Shown here piece by piece: positions 37,162-47,263 of a DNA stretch of 64,000 nucleotides. Source of the stretch: Bimastos eiseni (lineage: Eukaryota > Annelida > Clitellata > Crassiclitellata > Lumbricidae); assembly GCA_959347315.1 (NCBI GenBank), contig OY365806.1:27752815-27816814 (forward strand). The letters are read 5' to 3'. A program made the translations under genes and the position numbers. The notes under the pieces were generated by a model. The model saw nothing but the letters and a program-made list of their open reading frames with translations, did no database searches and had not been told where the DNA came from. Numbering within the stretch: the stretch's first letter is position 1; the number at the start of each line of letters is the position of its first letter.

Positions 37162-38511
37162 ATTCGCTCCTCATGCAAAATCACGTAGTTGAATAACCTA
37201 TTCATGTAGGCCCTATTGGCCTATATCTAATTTGTTCGCTATGATGACGATGAGGCCTCAGCCAGAGGGCAGGTCCATTCTCTTTTATGCAACCCAAGGA
37301 ATCAAGGATGAAATGAATGAAGTGGTTTCCCGTTGCCATCCTCTCAAACAATCGTGGGTTAGCAACTGGTCCAGGTTCGCTACGCTGTGGCGAACCTGTT
37401 ACCCACCGGTTACAAGACACAAACATACTGTTATAGCCTACCACCGCCTGTTTTAGCTGTGATTTGTCCATTAGTGGTTAACAAAATTAGATTTGTTTGA
37501 ACTATAATTATGTACTTGAACATCATGACGATATGGTCACTTTACATAGTCTCATCAAGAGCAAACCGATTTTTAAGGGTCATGCAATGGAAAGTCCTGG
37601 ACATATCCTGTCCACGGGACAAGATATATCTTAAATGCAGGGCCTTCTATGCCATGTGAACCTTGACATTCGAGAAATGGGGGAGGGAGATCATCATCTC
37701 ATTGACAAATTAGAAAAATTTTAAAAGGGGAGGGAAAGGGAAAACGGGGATAGAAGTCCATGCCTTCTACATGCACTGCAATGCGAGTTCAGCAAAGCTA
37801 ATTAAGATTAATTCAATGGAAGTGGAAAGGCCACGTCTGCACCAACACTTGGCGCCTTGGTCTACCTCGCTCGTTTGCAACGCTATCTACACGCGGTGCG
37901 TTATTCACATTTAAACAACGATCATTGGTGCAAAATTAACAGGATTGATGGTTTTGGTTGAAACCTGAACACATTTTATATTTTCTTATCGAGACTGGTG
38001 TTTGACCTTTCGTCTGGAAGAAGTTGAACTCATTGGCAGTTCGTTAAAGTCTACTATCCTAATTGTGATTTAAAGACACATGGAGGTAAAAAAATGGCGA
38101 CTGGTATTAAAAATTCTGCTATAGGCCTACTCGTTCTCTTCAGAAACTTCTCACAAGCAAAGAACACGGAGCTAAAGGATCGAACGGAGGGATGTTCCAA
38201 TCGAAGGATCCAATGCACGACACCTTCTTAATCTAGTAGATTATGAGGGGATCGTTAACCGGATTGTGAGTTGGCAACAGACTTCTATGAAAAACCTCCC
38301 ATGTAAACACTAACTCTGTTTAGTTGTAGTTCGATGGGTCTGCCCACGTCACATCCACGAAGGACTAACAGTTGAAATAAATAGTTGTATAAATGATAAA
38401 TCAGAGACAATGATGATTGTATGCATACAAACCAAGGTGAAACAATTCGTCCATCACTTTGGTCCAATCGGTCATTGGACCAACTTTTCTGTCGGACGAT
38501 ACACACGTGGC
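37162..38511. other. Non-coding stretch, no gene seen
   Basis: At about 37316-37410 a segment resembles, in inverted orientation, part of 63850-63900: both contain a GGCAAYGGSAAACCAC core. They may belong to one dispersed repeat family. A hairpin AGGTTCGC...GCGAACCT occurs near 37375-37400. No exon is supported. Confidence 0.4.
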
Positions 38512-38640
38512 CTTCAGGTACTGCGTTTCCTTCTGGTACTGCATTTCCTTCTGGTACTGCATTTCCTTCTGGTACTGCATTTCCTTCTGGTACTGCATTT
38601 CCTTCTGGTACTGCATTTCTTTCCGGTACTGCATTATTTC
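38512..38640. repeat. 18-bp minisatellite, about 7 copies
   Basis: The unit is TTCCTTCTGGTACTGCAT, nearly perfect over 38525-38620 and decaying at both edges. Since 18 is a multiple of three, frames stay open on both strands (VPEGNA on the minus). I see no reason to call it coding. Just upstream, GGTCCAAT and ATTGGACC form a short hairpin at 38461-38481. Confidence 0.92.
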
Positions 38641-40202
38641 CCGTACGGATGCAGAAGAAGCTGCTCACTTCGTGCTCCTCCTCAGGCGACGTTCAGGCGC
38701 AGATAGTGACCTAGACCCAGGACCAAGGGTGTGTCATCTGCGACTGCTGTATATTAATATCCCTTTCATTTGCAGCCAATGCCAGTTCATTTCAGACACC
38801 CACCCACCCTCCCTCCTTCCTTCTCGATTAAAGCAGTTCGATGCGTTGAAACGGATTCGAGAAAATAGCGACGATGACTGCAGCGATGCCTCGTTTCCGT
38901 TTCTACAGCGAATAATCCGAAAGTCGTCGTTCATGCATTCCGTTCAATCGTCTGAAAATCATTGCTCTCAACAGTTGCTGAATGCTATCGCATAAGGGCA
39001 ATAAATATACTGTACATTTATATGCTCAGACGGGAACGTATATCAATGACACTATCTTCTAATCAGCAGTTTTCCCGTCCTGTATCAGTAGTTGAAACTG
39101 TCCTTTGATCGGCCTATGCGATAGGATTGTATTCAACACATAACACCTGATGAATCAAATGAACCCGTGAGATCTTACTTCACAACCACTGCCTCCTCTT
39201 CCCATTTCCCCCGTCCTCTGTTTCACAGTCTCTTCCTACGTCTGTGCCTCTCCCTAATTCTATGCAGACGAGGCGAGCATAGGCGACGAAGCAGCTGGCA
39301 TGAACTCCAGCCCAGACATGAACGACTGTATATCGCAGACGTAAAACCAAGAACGACCAAGACCAGAGTGTGGGTGGGGACTGCTGACACGGCAATGGAC
39401 GTTTGTAGGAAACGACAGGGTGCGCAAGGGAGCGATTGAACACAACAAAATGCAGGTATGCTTAGTCCAATCATTGATTGGCTGCTCGCACAAAACCTAG
39501 GCTGCAGACGAGCAAGATTAAACGGCACCCGATCAGGTATCGAGGCCTACACGATTTCTAGCCAAACACTAGGAAACGCACAATTCCCCGACTTAGTCTT
39601 ACTCCACCTAGTGTCGATTACAACGTTTTAAAGCACAGGCTAGAACGGCGGCATTCTCCTTCCCACAGAGCCTAGTGAGCCGAAGTAGCAACGCAGACAA
39701 AGTGACTGCTGTACATAGAGAGCGAAATGACTCTGGAATGGTAAGCCAGGGTTCCTTGCATAGCAGCTAATCCACGACAGTTGCTGAATAGTGAGCAGCA
39801 CGAAGTCACCTTGGAAAAGGGACGAGGTCAGAGGTGAGAGAGGTCAGAGGGCTGTCAGGTTCAGAGCATCTACAGCTAGTAAATGCTATTCTCTTAAGCT
39901 GCATCATGCGCCTGAATAAAAAAGCTCTCAACAGTAATCACTCAATCAATCTTGTAATTCGTGCGTTTAAAAAAAAATTCAGAAACAGATGAGTGAAAAC
40001 AAAGCCAGCGCAGAACTTAATCGCTTAGCTTGCGGCTCCAGTCCTGCTGTGAACAGCCCGTTAAGAAGGTTTAGAGTCAGTCTTGCGGTGCCAGCCATAG
40101 GTATAACAGACGGGTGCTAGGGTGGGACCAGACGGGGACCAGCTGTAGACCTATGGGTGGGTCTTCCGCAACTAATAATGCTGCAGAATGTCTTTCTTTA
40201 GT
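38641..40202. other. Non-coding stretch, no gene seen
   Basis: Mixed composition with no recognisable exon. Overlapping frames at 39167-39528 on both strands have no domain that I recognise. Confidence 0.45.
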
Positions 40203-40399
40203 CACATGCATACATACATACACACATAAACACCACACACATACATACATACATACATGCACACACATACATACTTACATACACACATACACACATACAT
40301 ACATACATACATACATACATACATACATACATACATACATACATACATACATACATACATACATACATACATACATACGTACGTACGTACGTACGTACG

Positions 40400-40435
<36 letters not shown>

Positions 40436-40457
40436 TACGTACATACATACATACATA
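40203..40457. repeat. Compound (ACAT)/(ACGT)/(GCGT) microsatellite
   Basis: A long ACAT run (to about 40375) turns into ACGT repeats, then GCGT repeats (about 40399-40434), then back through ACGT to ACAT. The order is roughly mirror-like on the right side. The apparent proteins on both strands (YIHT, MYVC, ARTH repeats) are artefacts of the 4-bp period. Confidence 0.95.
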
Positions 40458-41414
40458 ACTGCTTCCTTTGAGAATATGTATCTTTTATATTGTCGATAAT
40501 GATAAAACCGGTTTCTCACTACAGAAGCAATATACATGTACCCAGTGTTACCTACTATCGACAGTAACAAGTTATGTACCGAATTCTAGAAGCGGTTGAC
40601 CTTTAACCTGCCGCTTTGAACGTCATTCATTCGAAAGAGGACAGCGCCTACTCACCCTTCTAAAGAAGACTGCAACGCCATACGTTTGGAGAAGCTCATA
40701 CTTCGTCACATACGTGTAGACTTTCATAGTTATATGCATAGTTGCATATAATGTAAGACATGCATACGTACATATACACACACATGTGTGCATACATGAA
40801 TGCATTCATGCGTCCATTCACGCAGCTATGTACAGGTACAAACATACATCCATACAGACATGTTTGCATGCATGAGTACATACAAACGTGTATGATTATA
40901 CAGATGTTGCAGCAGTATTGTTGGTGTTGGTATATCATGGTATAACGCTCTCTCTCAAACGTGCATCAGATACGAGGAGAAATTCTCTGTCAGCCGAGAA
41001 TTAAGTCGAGCCAAAGTGAGTCAATCTGTTGCTCATTCGCCTCAGGCCAGATAGGGATCAAATGCAACAGTCAACGTATGACCTATATAGATGGAAATGG
41101 GGAGTGGGGTGGGGTGGAGTGGGGGTCGATGGCTGCATCAAAATGACACACTGCAGCTATGGACCGTTTAAAATTAGCTTAATTCATGTAGCTGATTCTG
41201 CACACGATTGTGTAGGTGTGCATGATGTGAACTCGGTGGGAGTTAGGGTGTGTAATGGGCTTCGAATGACCCAAGGCAACGGACGTTCATTTGTCGTGCG
41301 TAGGTCTGTTTGGCTGGTGGACCGTTTTAAACCGACATAGGTCTATATAATGATATGGATTGTCGTATGATTTCTGTGATACACCATGGACCGCAAACCT
41401 TTCCAGAGACCGTA
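40458..41414. other. Non-coding stretch, no gene seen
   Basis: It includes a degenerate CATA-rich patch at about 40755-40890. No exon or element was recognised. Confidence 0.45.
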
Positions 41415-41672
41415 TACAATTACAAAGAACCATAGACCATTACAAAGACCAAAGACAATTACAAAGACCATTACAAAGACCATAGACCATTTCAAGACCA
41501 TAGACCATTACAAAGACCAAAGACCATTACAAAGACCATTACAAAGACCATAGACCATTACAAGACCATAGACCATTACAAAGACCAAAGACCATTACAA
41601 AGACCATAGACCATTACAAGACCATAGACCAGAGCAAAGACCAGAAACCATTACAAAGACCATAGCAGATTA
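41415..41672. repeat. Degenerate minisatellite (ACCATTACAAAG type)
   Basis: Units of about 19-20 bp built from CATTACAAAGACCATAGAC recur irregularly, with insertions such as CAAAGACCAAAG. The array has no long frame. Confidence 0.9.
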
Positions 41673-42960
41673 CACCGACAGCACCTGCTGGGACTCCCGT
41701 TCTTCACATAAAAAATTAATGATGGCTTCAACAGCTTTATCAGCATCTGCCCACCTGACCATCGCCACAGCCTATATGTCACCGCCTTGTGCCATAGATA
41801 GGTAGTACCAACTACCAAGACAAAGGATAGACTGACAGAGGCAGGAAGAGGCATACGAAGAGAGAAACACAAAAGACTGGCGGACTGAGAGGCAGGCAGA
41901 CAGAGACCGACAATCTAGGCCTACAACTAAAGGCGTAACTATAAGTAGCAGAGAAACATCAGTTGAACGAAACCCATCATTTGGTTTGCTATCCAACTTA
42001 TAAGCCACATACATTGTCAGTCATTAAAAAATGTGACCCATAGACTGATAATTATTGTATTGTTAGTGACAATAGGATTTGTCTGAGAGGTGAGGAACCA
42101 GATTGTTGTTGGGCGCGGTGCATCCGATTATTTGTCTATGTATACCTTGAGGATTATCGTGCGTTGACTCATACAAACTGTCGAACTCGTCAACGCTTAC
42201 AACGCATTCACAAAATCATCTGTACTCTATAATTGTCTCTCTGAGTAAAGACAGTTTAAATTGCACTTGCTATGCAACTCATTCTTTGCACCAACAGTTG
42301 ACGCTGTACAGCATCCTATAAAAGGATTCTATTACTGACGGTGCTGTATAAACTGTCGTAATTGTAATTACAACCTGGGTGAAGAAGGACAACCTGTCTG
42401 ACTAGGCGCAGCGCTCGTTAATAAGTTGGTGCCCTCCGCTTTGGTTTCGAATGGCGCTTTAGAAGTCTAGATATTACGACTACAATTTGGCGTTTTTACA
42501 AATTACGATCTTTGTTATCAAACAGTGTCGCTAAACCGAAACCACCTACAACAACGACGGTTCATTGGACTCAAGTTACTTCAGATCCCTAGTTTTGACG
42601 AGCATGTACAGGCGGTCCAGCTGAGCCAGTCAACATGTTCATACTGCTGCAGCCTGAAACCCATTAACATCGTTCAAGCAACATGCATTTATAATCTACT
42701 AATTAATTAGCGTTCCACATACTTAATTGCGTTTTAGCTGGGACCACCATAACAGTAATAATGGTTCCTGGTTGTGGCAATCGTAATTCCGAACATCACA
42801 AGCATGAAACTGAACTGTATAATAGGCCTATCTATAGTCTTAATTATAGGCCTAGCGGTCATGTTACGGTCTCACATATAAGAAGAATTGGTCTTTGCAG
42901 TCAGAGCAAATTTTCGGGCAGATTACATGATGCAATGACGTAATGTTTGGTAATGGAAGA

Positions 42961-42999
<39 letters not shown>

Positions 43000-43174
43000 G
43001 AGGCACTCTATATCGATAACCTTTTGACAACATTCGTATGGGATCAGGAGAGTAGATCGCGTGTGAAGAGTAGGAAGCATTTCGTTTTCTAATAATCATT
43101 GAACTAGGCGTTTAATTGTTGCATTGGGCAATAAGTAATGACCAAGAAGAGACCAACAGTTTCGCCCAACTTAC
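41673..43174. other. Non-coding, with a TA microsatellite
   Basis: (TA)n lies at about 42964-42999. TAGGCCTA octamers occur at about 41916, 42825 and 42849. The downstream exons of the gene at 43175-45042 should lie in this direction, but I could not identify any. Confidence 0.4.
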
Positions 43175-44005
43175 GTCTGTTCAGGATGGTTCCATGAGGA
43201 AAAGACACACGAACGACGATCGCCTTCGACAGTGGACCCATTCCTCTCTTTGTCTCTGTCCTTCTCCCTCTGTCTCGTTCACCTCCTGCTCCTCCTCCTC
43301 CTTCTCCTCCTGCTCCTCCTCCTCCTCCTCCTCCTCCTGTCATTCCCGTTATACGTGATGCGCTGAGACCGCAAAAGGAGTTGTTGCTGCAGCTGCTGCT
43401 CGAGTCTGTGAGTCCAGAGTCGATGCTCTCAACGCCAAAGTCCTGCGATGAACGACGACGGCCAGTGGTCAGAGAAGAATGATCGCGGAGGTCATTCTCT
43501 TGACAATGAAGGTCATTCTCATGAAAATGAAGGTCATTCTCCTGACAATGAAGATCATTCTCCTGACAATGAAGGTCATTCTTCTGGCAATGAAGGTCAT
43601 CCATTGCCATTTTTATTGTCTGCTGATCGTCATCAGAATCTACCTCTCCATTCGTTTGATGGTCTTTGCGCGCATCTTCCTCTTGGTCTGACTCACGAAG
43701 CACTGTGTACGCACTGGCTTCCACGTCGTCTGTTGACAATGGGGTTGAATCCTCCTCTCTTCTCATTGCGTCGTCCGAAAAAGCATCAAACGCAGCAGCA
43801 AAAGAGAGAATATGAGGAGGAATCACTGGTTGCAGTTGAGTGGATGCCGTCGTAACAGCTGTTGACCTCGTGAGACCAGACAATAGGGTGCGCTTAATGG
43901 TCGCAGAAGAAGAAAGAGAACGATCAGACGCAGAGCGAGAAAAGACAAAGTCACCACATTGCTCAACTGAATTCTCTCCCGTCGACTGGTTGCTGTTTCG
44001 ATCTT
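43175..44005 (-). CDS. Unrecognised gene, second exon (coding minisatellite and Gly tract)
   Basis: This 831-bp exon is bounded by acceptor TCTTTGTAG (ending 44006) and a strong donor AGAC|GTAAGT (43175/43174), phase 1 on both sides. The encoded 277 residues begin DRNSNQSTGENSVEQ. They include a Ser-rich stretch and an acidic stretch. A 7-residue repeat (ENDLHCQ, 21-bp unit, about 43490-43600) follows, then a Ser/Asn-rich part (VESIDSGLTDSSSS) and a Gly-rich tract from a (CCT)n run at about 43283-43340. The exon ends MGPLSKAIVVRVSFPHGTIL. That end looks like the first strands of a folded, perhaps ubiquitin-like or RA-type, domain continued in the next exon, but this is a guess. I do not recognise the family. 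Confidence 0.68.
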
Positions 44006-44408
44006 CTACAAAGACAGATTTCTAAGTCATACAGGAATAATACTCACAGCGAAAACAGATAAAGCGCCTCGCTCTCTGCCTATCTGTCTGTCTCTCTGTC
44101 TGTCTCTCTGTATGCCTGTTTCTCTCTGTCTGTCTCTCTTTCTCTTTGTCACTAAGAAAATTTTGAAAGACACGGTTATCACGATGATTATTATCAAGAA
44201 ATGATAATTCATGCATGATCAGCATTACCATTAATTTACCAACTGCATCACTCATTCACTCAAGTATCTTATTGGCATTGCGCCATCTTTTCTTGAGATA
44301 AATGTCGAATGGCAACAGATTTCGAACCTAAGAAGAATAAAAGATACGACCGAAACGTTTAAGGATGGAGAATGAAGCTCCGCTGCTGCTGCTGCTGCGC
44401 TGACTCAC
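44006..44408 (-). other. Intron of the unrecognised minus-strand gene
   Basis: A 403-bp intron with donor ACAG|GTGAGT (44409/44408) and acceptor TTTGTAG. It contains a (TCTG)n-like microsatellite at about 44080-44150. Confidence 0.65.
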
Positions 44409-45042
44409 CTGTTTTACAAGGTGTTTCCAATTGTCTTCGTCGTTCAGATGACGAGGTCTTGCAGTTCTCTTCTTCACTCTTGTCTGCGGTCAGTTTGGTC
44501 ATTTGGTCTTTGGTCAGTTTGGTCAATTGGTCTCTGGTCAGTTTGGTCTCTTGTTCTTTGGTCAGTTTGGTCTCTGGTTCTTTGGTCAGATTGGTCTCTT
44601 GCTCTTTGTTCAAATGGATTCCTTGTTCGTTGGTCAGTATGGTATAATTTTGGTCTTTGGTCAGTTTGGCCAATTGGTCTTTGGTCAGTTTGGTAATTTG
44701 GTCTCTGGTCAGTTTGGTCTTTTGGTCTTTGGCCAGATTGGTCACTTGCCATTTAGATTGTCTACCACCCTCGATATGTATGTTGACATCTTTTGACCGT
44801 ATGTTCAAGAAGTGGCGATGACCACTGGTGGTGCAATTGTCTGTCGGTGACACTGACTCCCTTTCGCCTTTCCTGCGTCCTCTATCATCTCCATCTGCTG
44901 AAGGTGGTCCAGATGGATTGGTTCCAGTGCCTTCTGACCCCTTCTTATCCTTACCTCTGTCTTCTTCATCTGTTGTTGCTACTGATGGACTGTCTCTTAC
45001 CTCGGCCAAACATCGCTTTCGTTGAATTACAAACTTCAGCAT
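44409..45042 (-). CDS. Unrecognised gene, first coding exon (KLTKDQ repeats)
   Basis: The exon starts at ATG 45042 (MLKFVIQRKRCLAEV), with an in-frame TAA about five codons upstream, and ends at a strong donor in phase 1. This matches the phase 1 entry of the next exon. After an acidic/basic low-complexity part, residues about 100-185 are a tandem array of an 8-residue unit (KLTKDQLA type, 24-bp unit, about 44490-44740). The protein is highly charged and without a membrane segment. A cryptic donor (GCCGAG|GTAAGA) after codon 14 could instead make a very short first exon, in which case the rest would be intronic; the phase match at 44409 argues against that. The gene is incomplete at its 3' side. 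Confidence 0.62.
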
Positions 45043-45434
45043 CTCCGACGATGATTAAAAATTAATCTCGAGTTCCAACCGAATCACCAACAATGACATC
45101 AAATTAATTCGACCTAATTACTACCATGATTACAACCAGATTAAACGTTGCCAAATATAACCTTGAAGGCTTCTATAGCGCCCGTCGTAATGCACAAGGA
45201 ATCAGTAACTGACGGTGGCGTATACTGAAAATCGCAATAGTCCTAAAGCATGACGAAAGAAGAATCTAACCGAACGAACTGATTCGATCAAATGTCTCGA
45301 TCGACTGATTTCCATATCACGCAACAACCGACTTCAACTTAAATCTCTTCCTCGTGACTCAGCTGCTCACGCTCGCCAGGCAACCGGCCTACAACGCACC
45401 ATTGGGCAGGACTAATTACACAACTGCAGAACAG
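45043..45434. other. Upstream region of the unrecognised gene
   Basis: 392 bp between the start codon of the minus-strand gene and the polypurine tract, presumably 5' UTR or promoter. No TATA box was identified. An L2-tail-like TATAGCGCCCGTC fragment occurs near 45174. Confidence 0.35.
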
Positions 45435-45925
45435 AGCATAAGGGCGAGGAGGAGGAGGAGGAGCAGAAGGAGGAGGAGGAGGAAGAGGAGGCGGAAGAAG
45501 AATAGAAAGAAGAGTGAGAGGCAGAGGAGAAGATGGAGAAGAAAGAGGAGAAGGGAGCGGAGGAGGAGGAGGCGGAAGAAGAGGAAGAAGAGTGAGATGC
45601 AGAGGAGAAGATGAAGAAGAAAGAGGAGAAGGGGGATGAGGAGGACGAGGAGGAAGCGGAAGAAGAGGGAAAAAAGTAAGAAGCAGAGGAGAAGACGGAG
45701 AAGAAAGAGGAGAATGGGAGGATGAGGAGGAGAAGAACAAGAAAAAGAACAAGAGGACGAAGAATATGAAGAGTAAGAGGTAGAGGAGGAGAAAAAGGAG
45801 CAGGAGTAAGAGGAGATAGAGGATAAAGAAGAGGAAGAGATTGAGTAGTAAAAGGATGAGGAGGAGGAGAAGGAGGAGGAGGAGGAGGAAACGGAGGATT
45901 TGGAAGCTATATAGAGAAGGAGGCG
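45435..45925. repeat. 490-bp polypurine/polypyrimidine tract
   Basis: The plus strand is almost entirely A/G, built from irregular GGAGGA, GAAGAA and GAGAAG units, with a few interrupting pyrimidines. The minus strand reads as a long Leu/Pro/Ser frame (45339-46046) that I treat as low-complexity and non-coding. Such tracts can form triplexes and are prone to replication slippage. It lies about 400 bp upstream of the start of the minus-strand gene at 45042. Confidence 0.9.
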
Positions 45926-47063
45926 GAGGAGAAAGAGGAGGAGGTGGTGCCCAGTGGCGATTTAGTTTAGTTCGTGAGTTAACTGCACGATTTCCTGCAA
46001 GACGTATGACGATCGAAGGGGAGCGTTGACATCTGTTGCATGACATTTACTACAGATGACTTTTAGAACTCGAGTCAGCGGCGACGAAGAGTATAAGACA
46101 AACTCTTGTCTGCACTGTATTAACAACCAATGATGTTCTTGGTTGAGAGCCGTTGATTGACAGGCATCTGTTGATTGACAGGCAACCGTGGCACAGCAGT
46201 CGAGTGTCGTAATCAATCGTAATCTAAAACTGTATATAGAGCCCAAAAAGCATAGTTTAGGTAACCAGCTCATTCACAGGGCCTTAGTTAAAGCACGATC
46301 AACAGGCGTCTCTAAGCTTTCACAGTAATGCTGCTGTTAATATAAAATCAAGACATTCAGCGAACAACTGTTGTTTCTGTGAATATGTCAGTTGTCGCAG
46401 CCCCTCCTAAGTCAACTGTTCGCCTCGATTCATTGATCCGTGTCTATCAATATTATCGTCAAAAGTGCGTAGGTCAGCATTAACATTGAGAAAGCCCTCT
46501 GACGAGCAGAATATCAGGTTGACAACGACTTCAGAACGGACGACAGACAACGACCAACTGGTCTCTCAGTCGTCAGAATCCAACCGACTTCAGTTGTCAA
46601 GGATTAGACCCTTATCACGACTCAACCAGCTGAGCACTCGGCTGCGCAACTGTCTTTGGGCTACATGTGCATAACCAATGGATACTATAATTATAGGGGT
46701 CTACGCTTAACACAGCAGTCTAACCACAGACATAATCACGGACTACGGTTTTATGAAGTGTAAAACTCCGACGATATGAAATTATGACGCCTTCTGTTTC
46801 ATTCTTCTCCTCCCATTGTCTGTGGGTCGGTGGGTGGGTGGTTCATTCGCTCAGAAGAAGATCGACTGCTTCTCCCTAATCTCAGTGACGCAGCTGACAT
46901 GGCCAGACAGCCAACCAACAGACGTTGAGGAACAACTGTAAGTACGAAACTGCCATCAAAATAGCCGCAGGTCATAATGAAAAAGAGTCAAATGGCCAGA
47001 CGAATAATGATGCATAGGCCTATATACATAATGGCACATATTTTTAATCATTCAGAATTGCTC
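45926..47063. other. Non-coding stretch, no gene seen
   Basis: Mixed-composition intergenic DNA. A short inverted/direct duplication TTGATTGACAGGC appears twice at about 46153-46180. No exon is supported. Confidence 0.45.
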
Positions 47064-47263
47064 NNNNNNNNNNNNNNNNNNNNNNNNNNNNNNNNNNNNN
47101 NNNNNNNNNNNNNNNNNNNNNNNNNNNNNNNNNNNNNNNNNNNNNNNNNNNNNNNNNNNNNNNNNNNNNNNNNNNNNNNNNNNNNNNNNNNNNNNNNNNN
47201 NNNNNNNNNNNNNNNNNNNNNNNNNNNNNNNNNNNNNNNNNNNNNNNNNNNNNNNNNNNNNNN
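47064..47263. other. Assembly gap, 200 N
   Basis: Exactly 200 undetermined bases, probably a fixed-size scaffold gap, so the true distance is unknown. Frames crossing it are meaningless. Confidence 0.99.

Noticed and set aside
40114..40570. Frames with YIHT or MYVC repeats, superficially cysteine-rich proteins
   Set aside because: They are direct translations of 4-bp microsatellites. The same holds for 17095-17466.
45339..46046. Long minus-strand frame rich in Leu, Pro and Ser
   Set aside because: It is translated from the polypurine/polypyrimidine tract. The composition is purely low-complexity and there is no domain or splice support.
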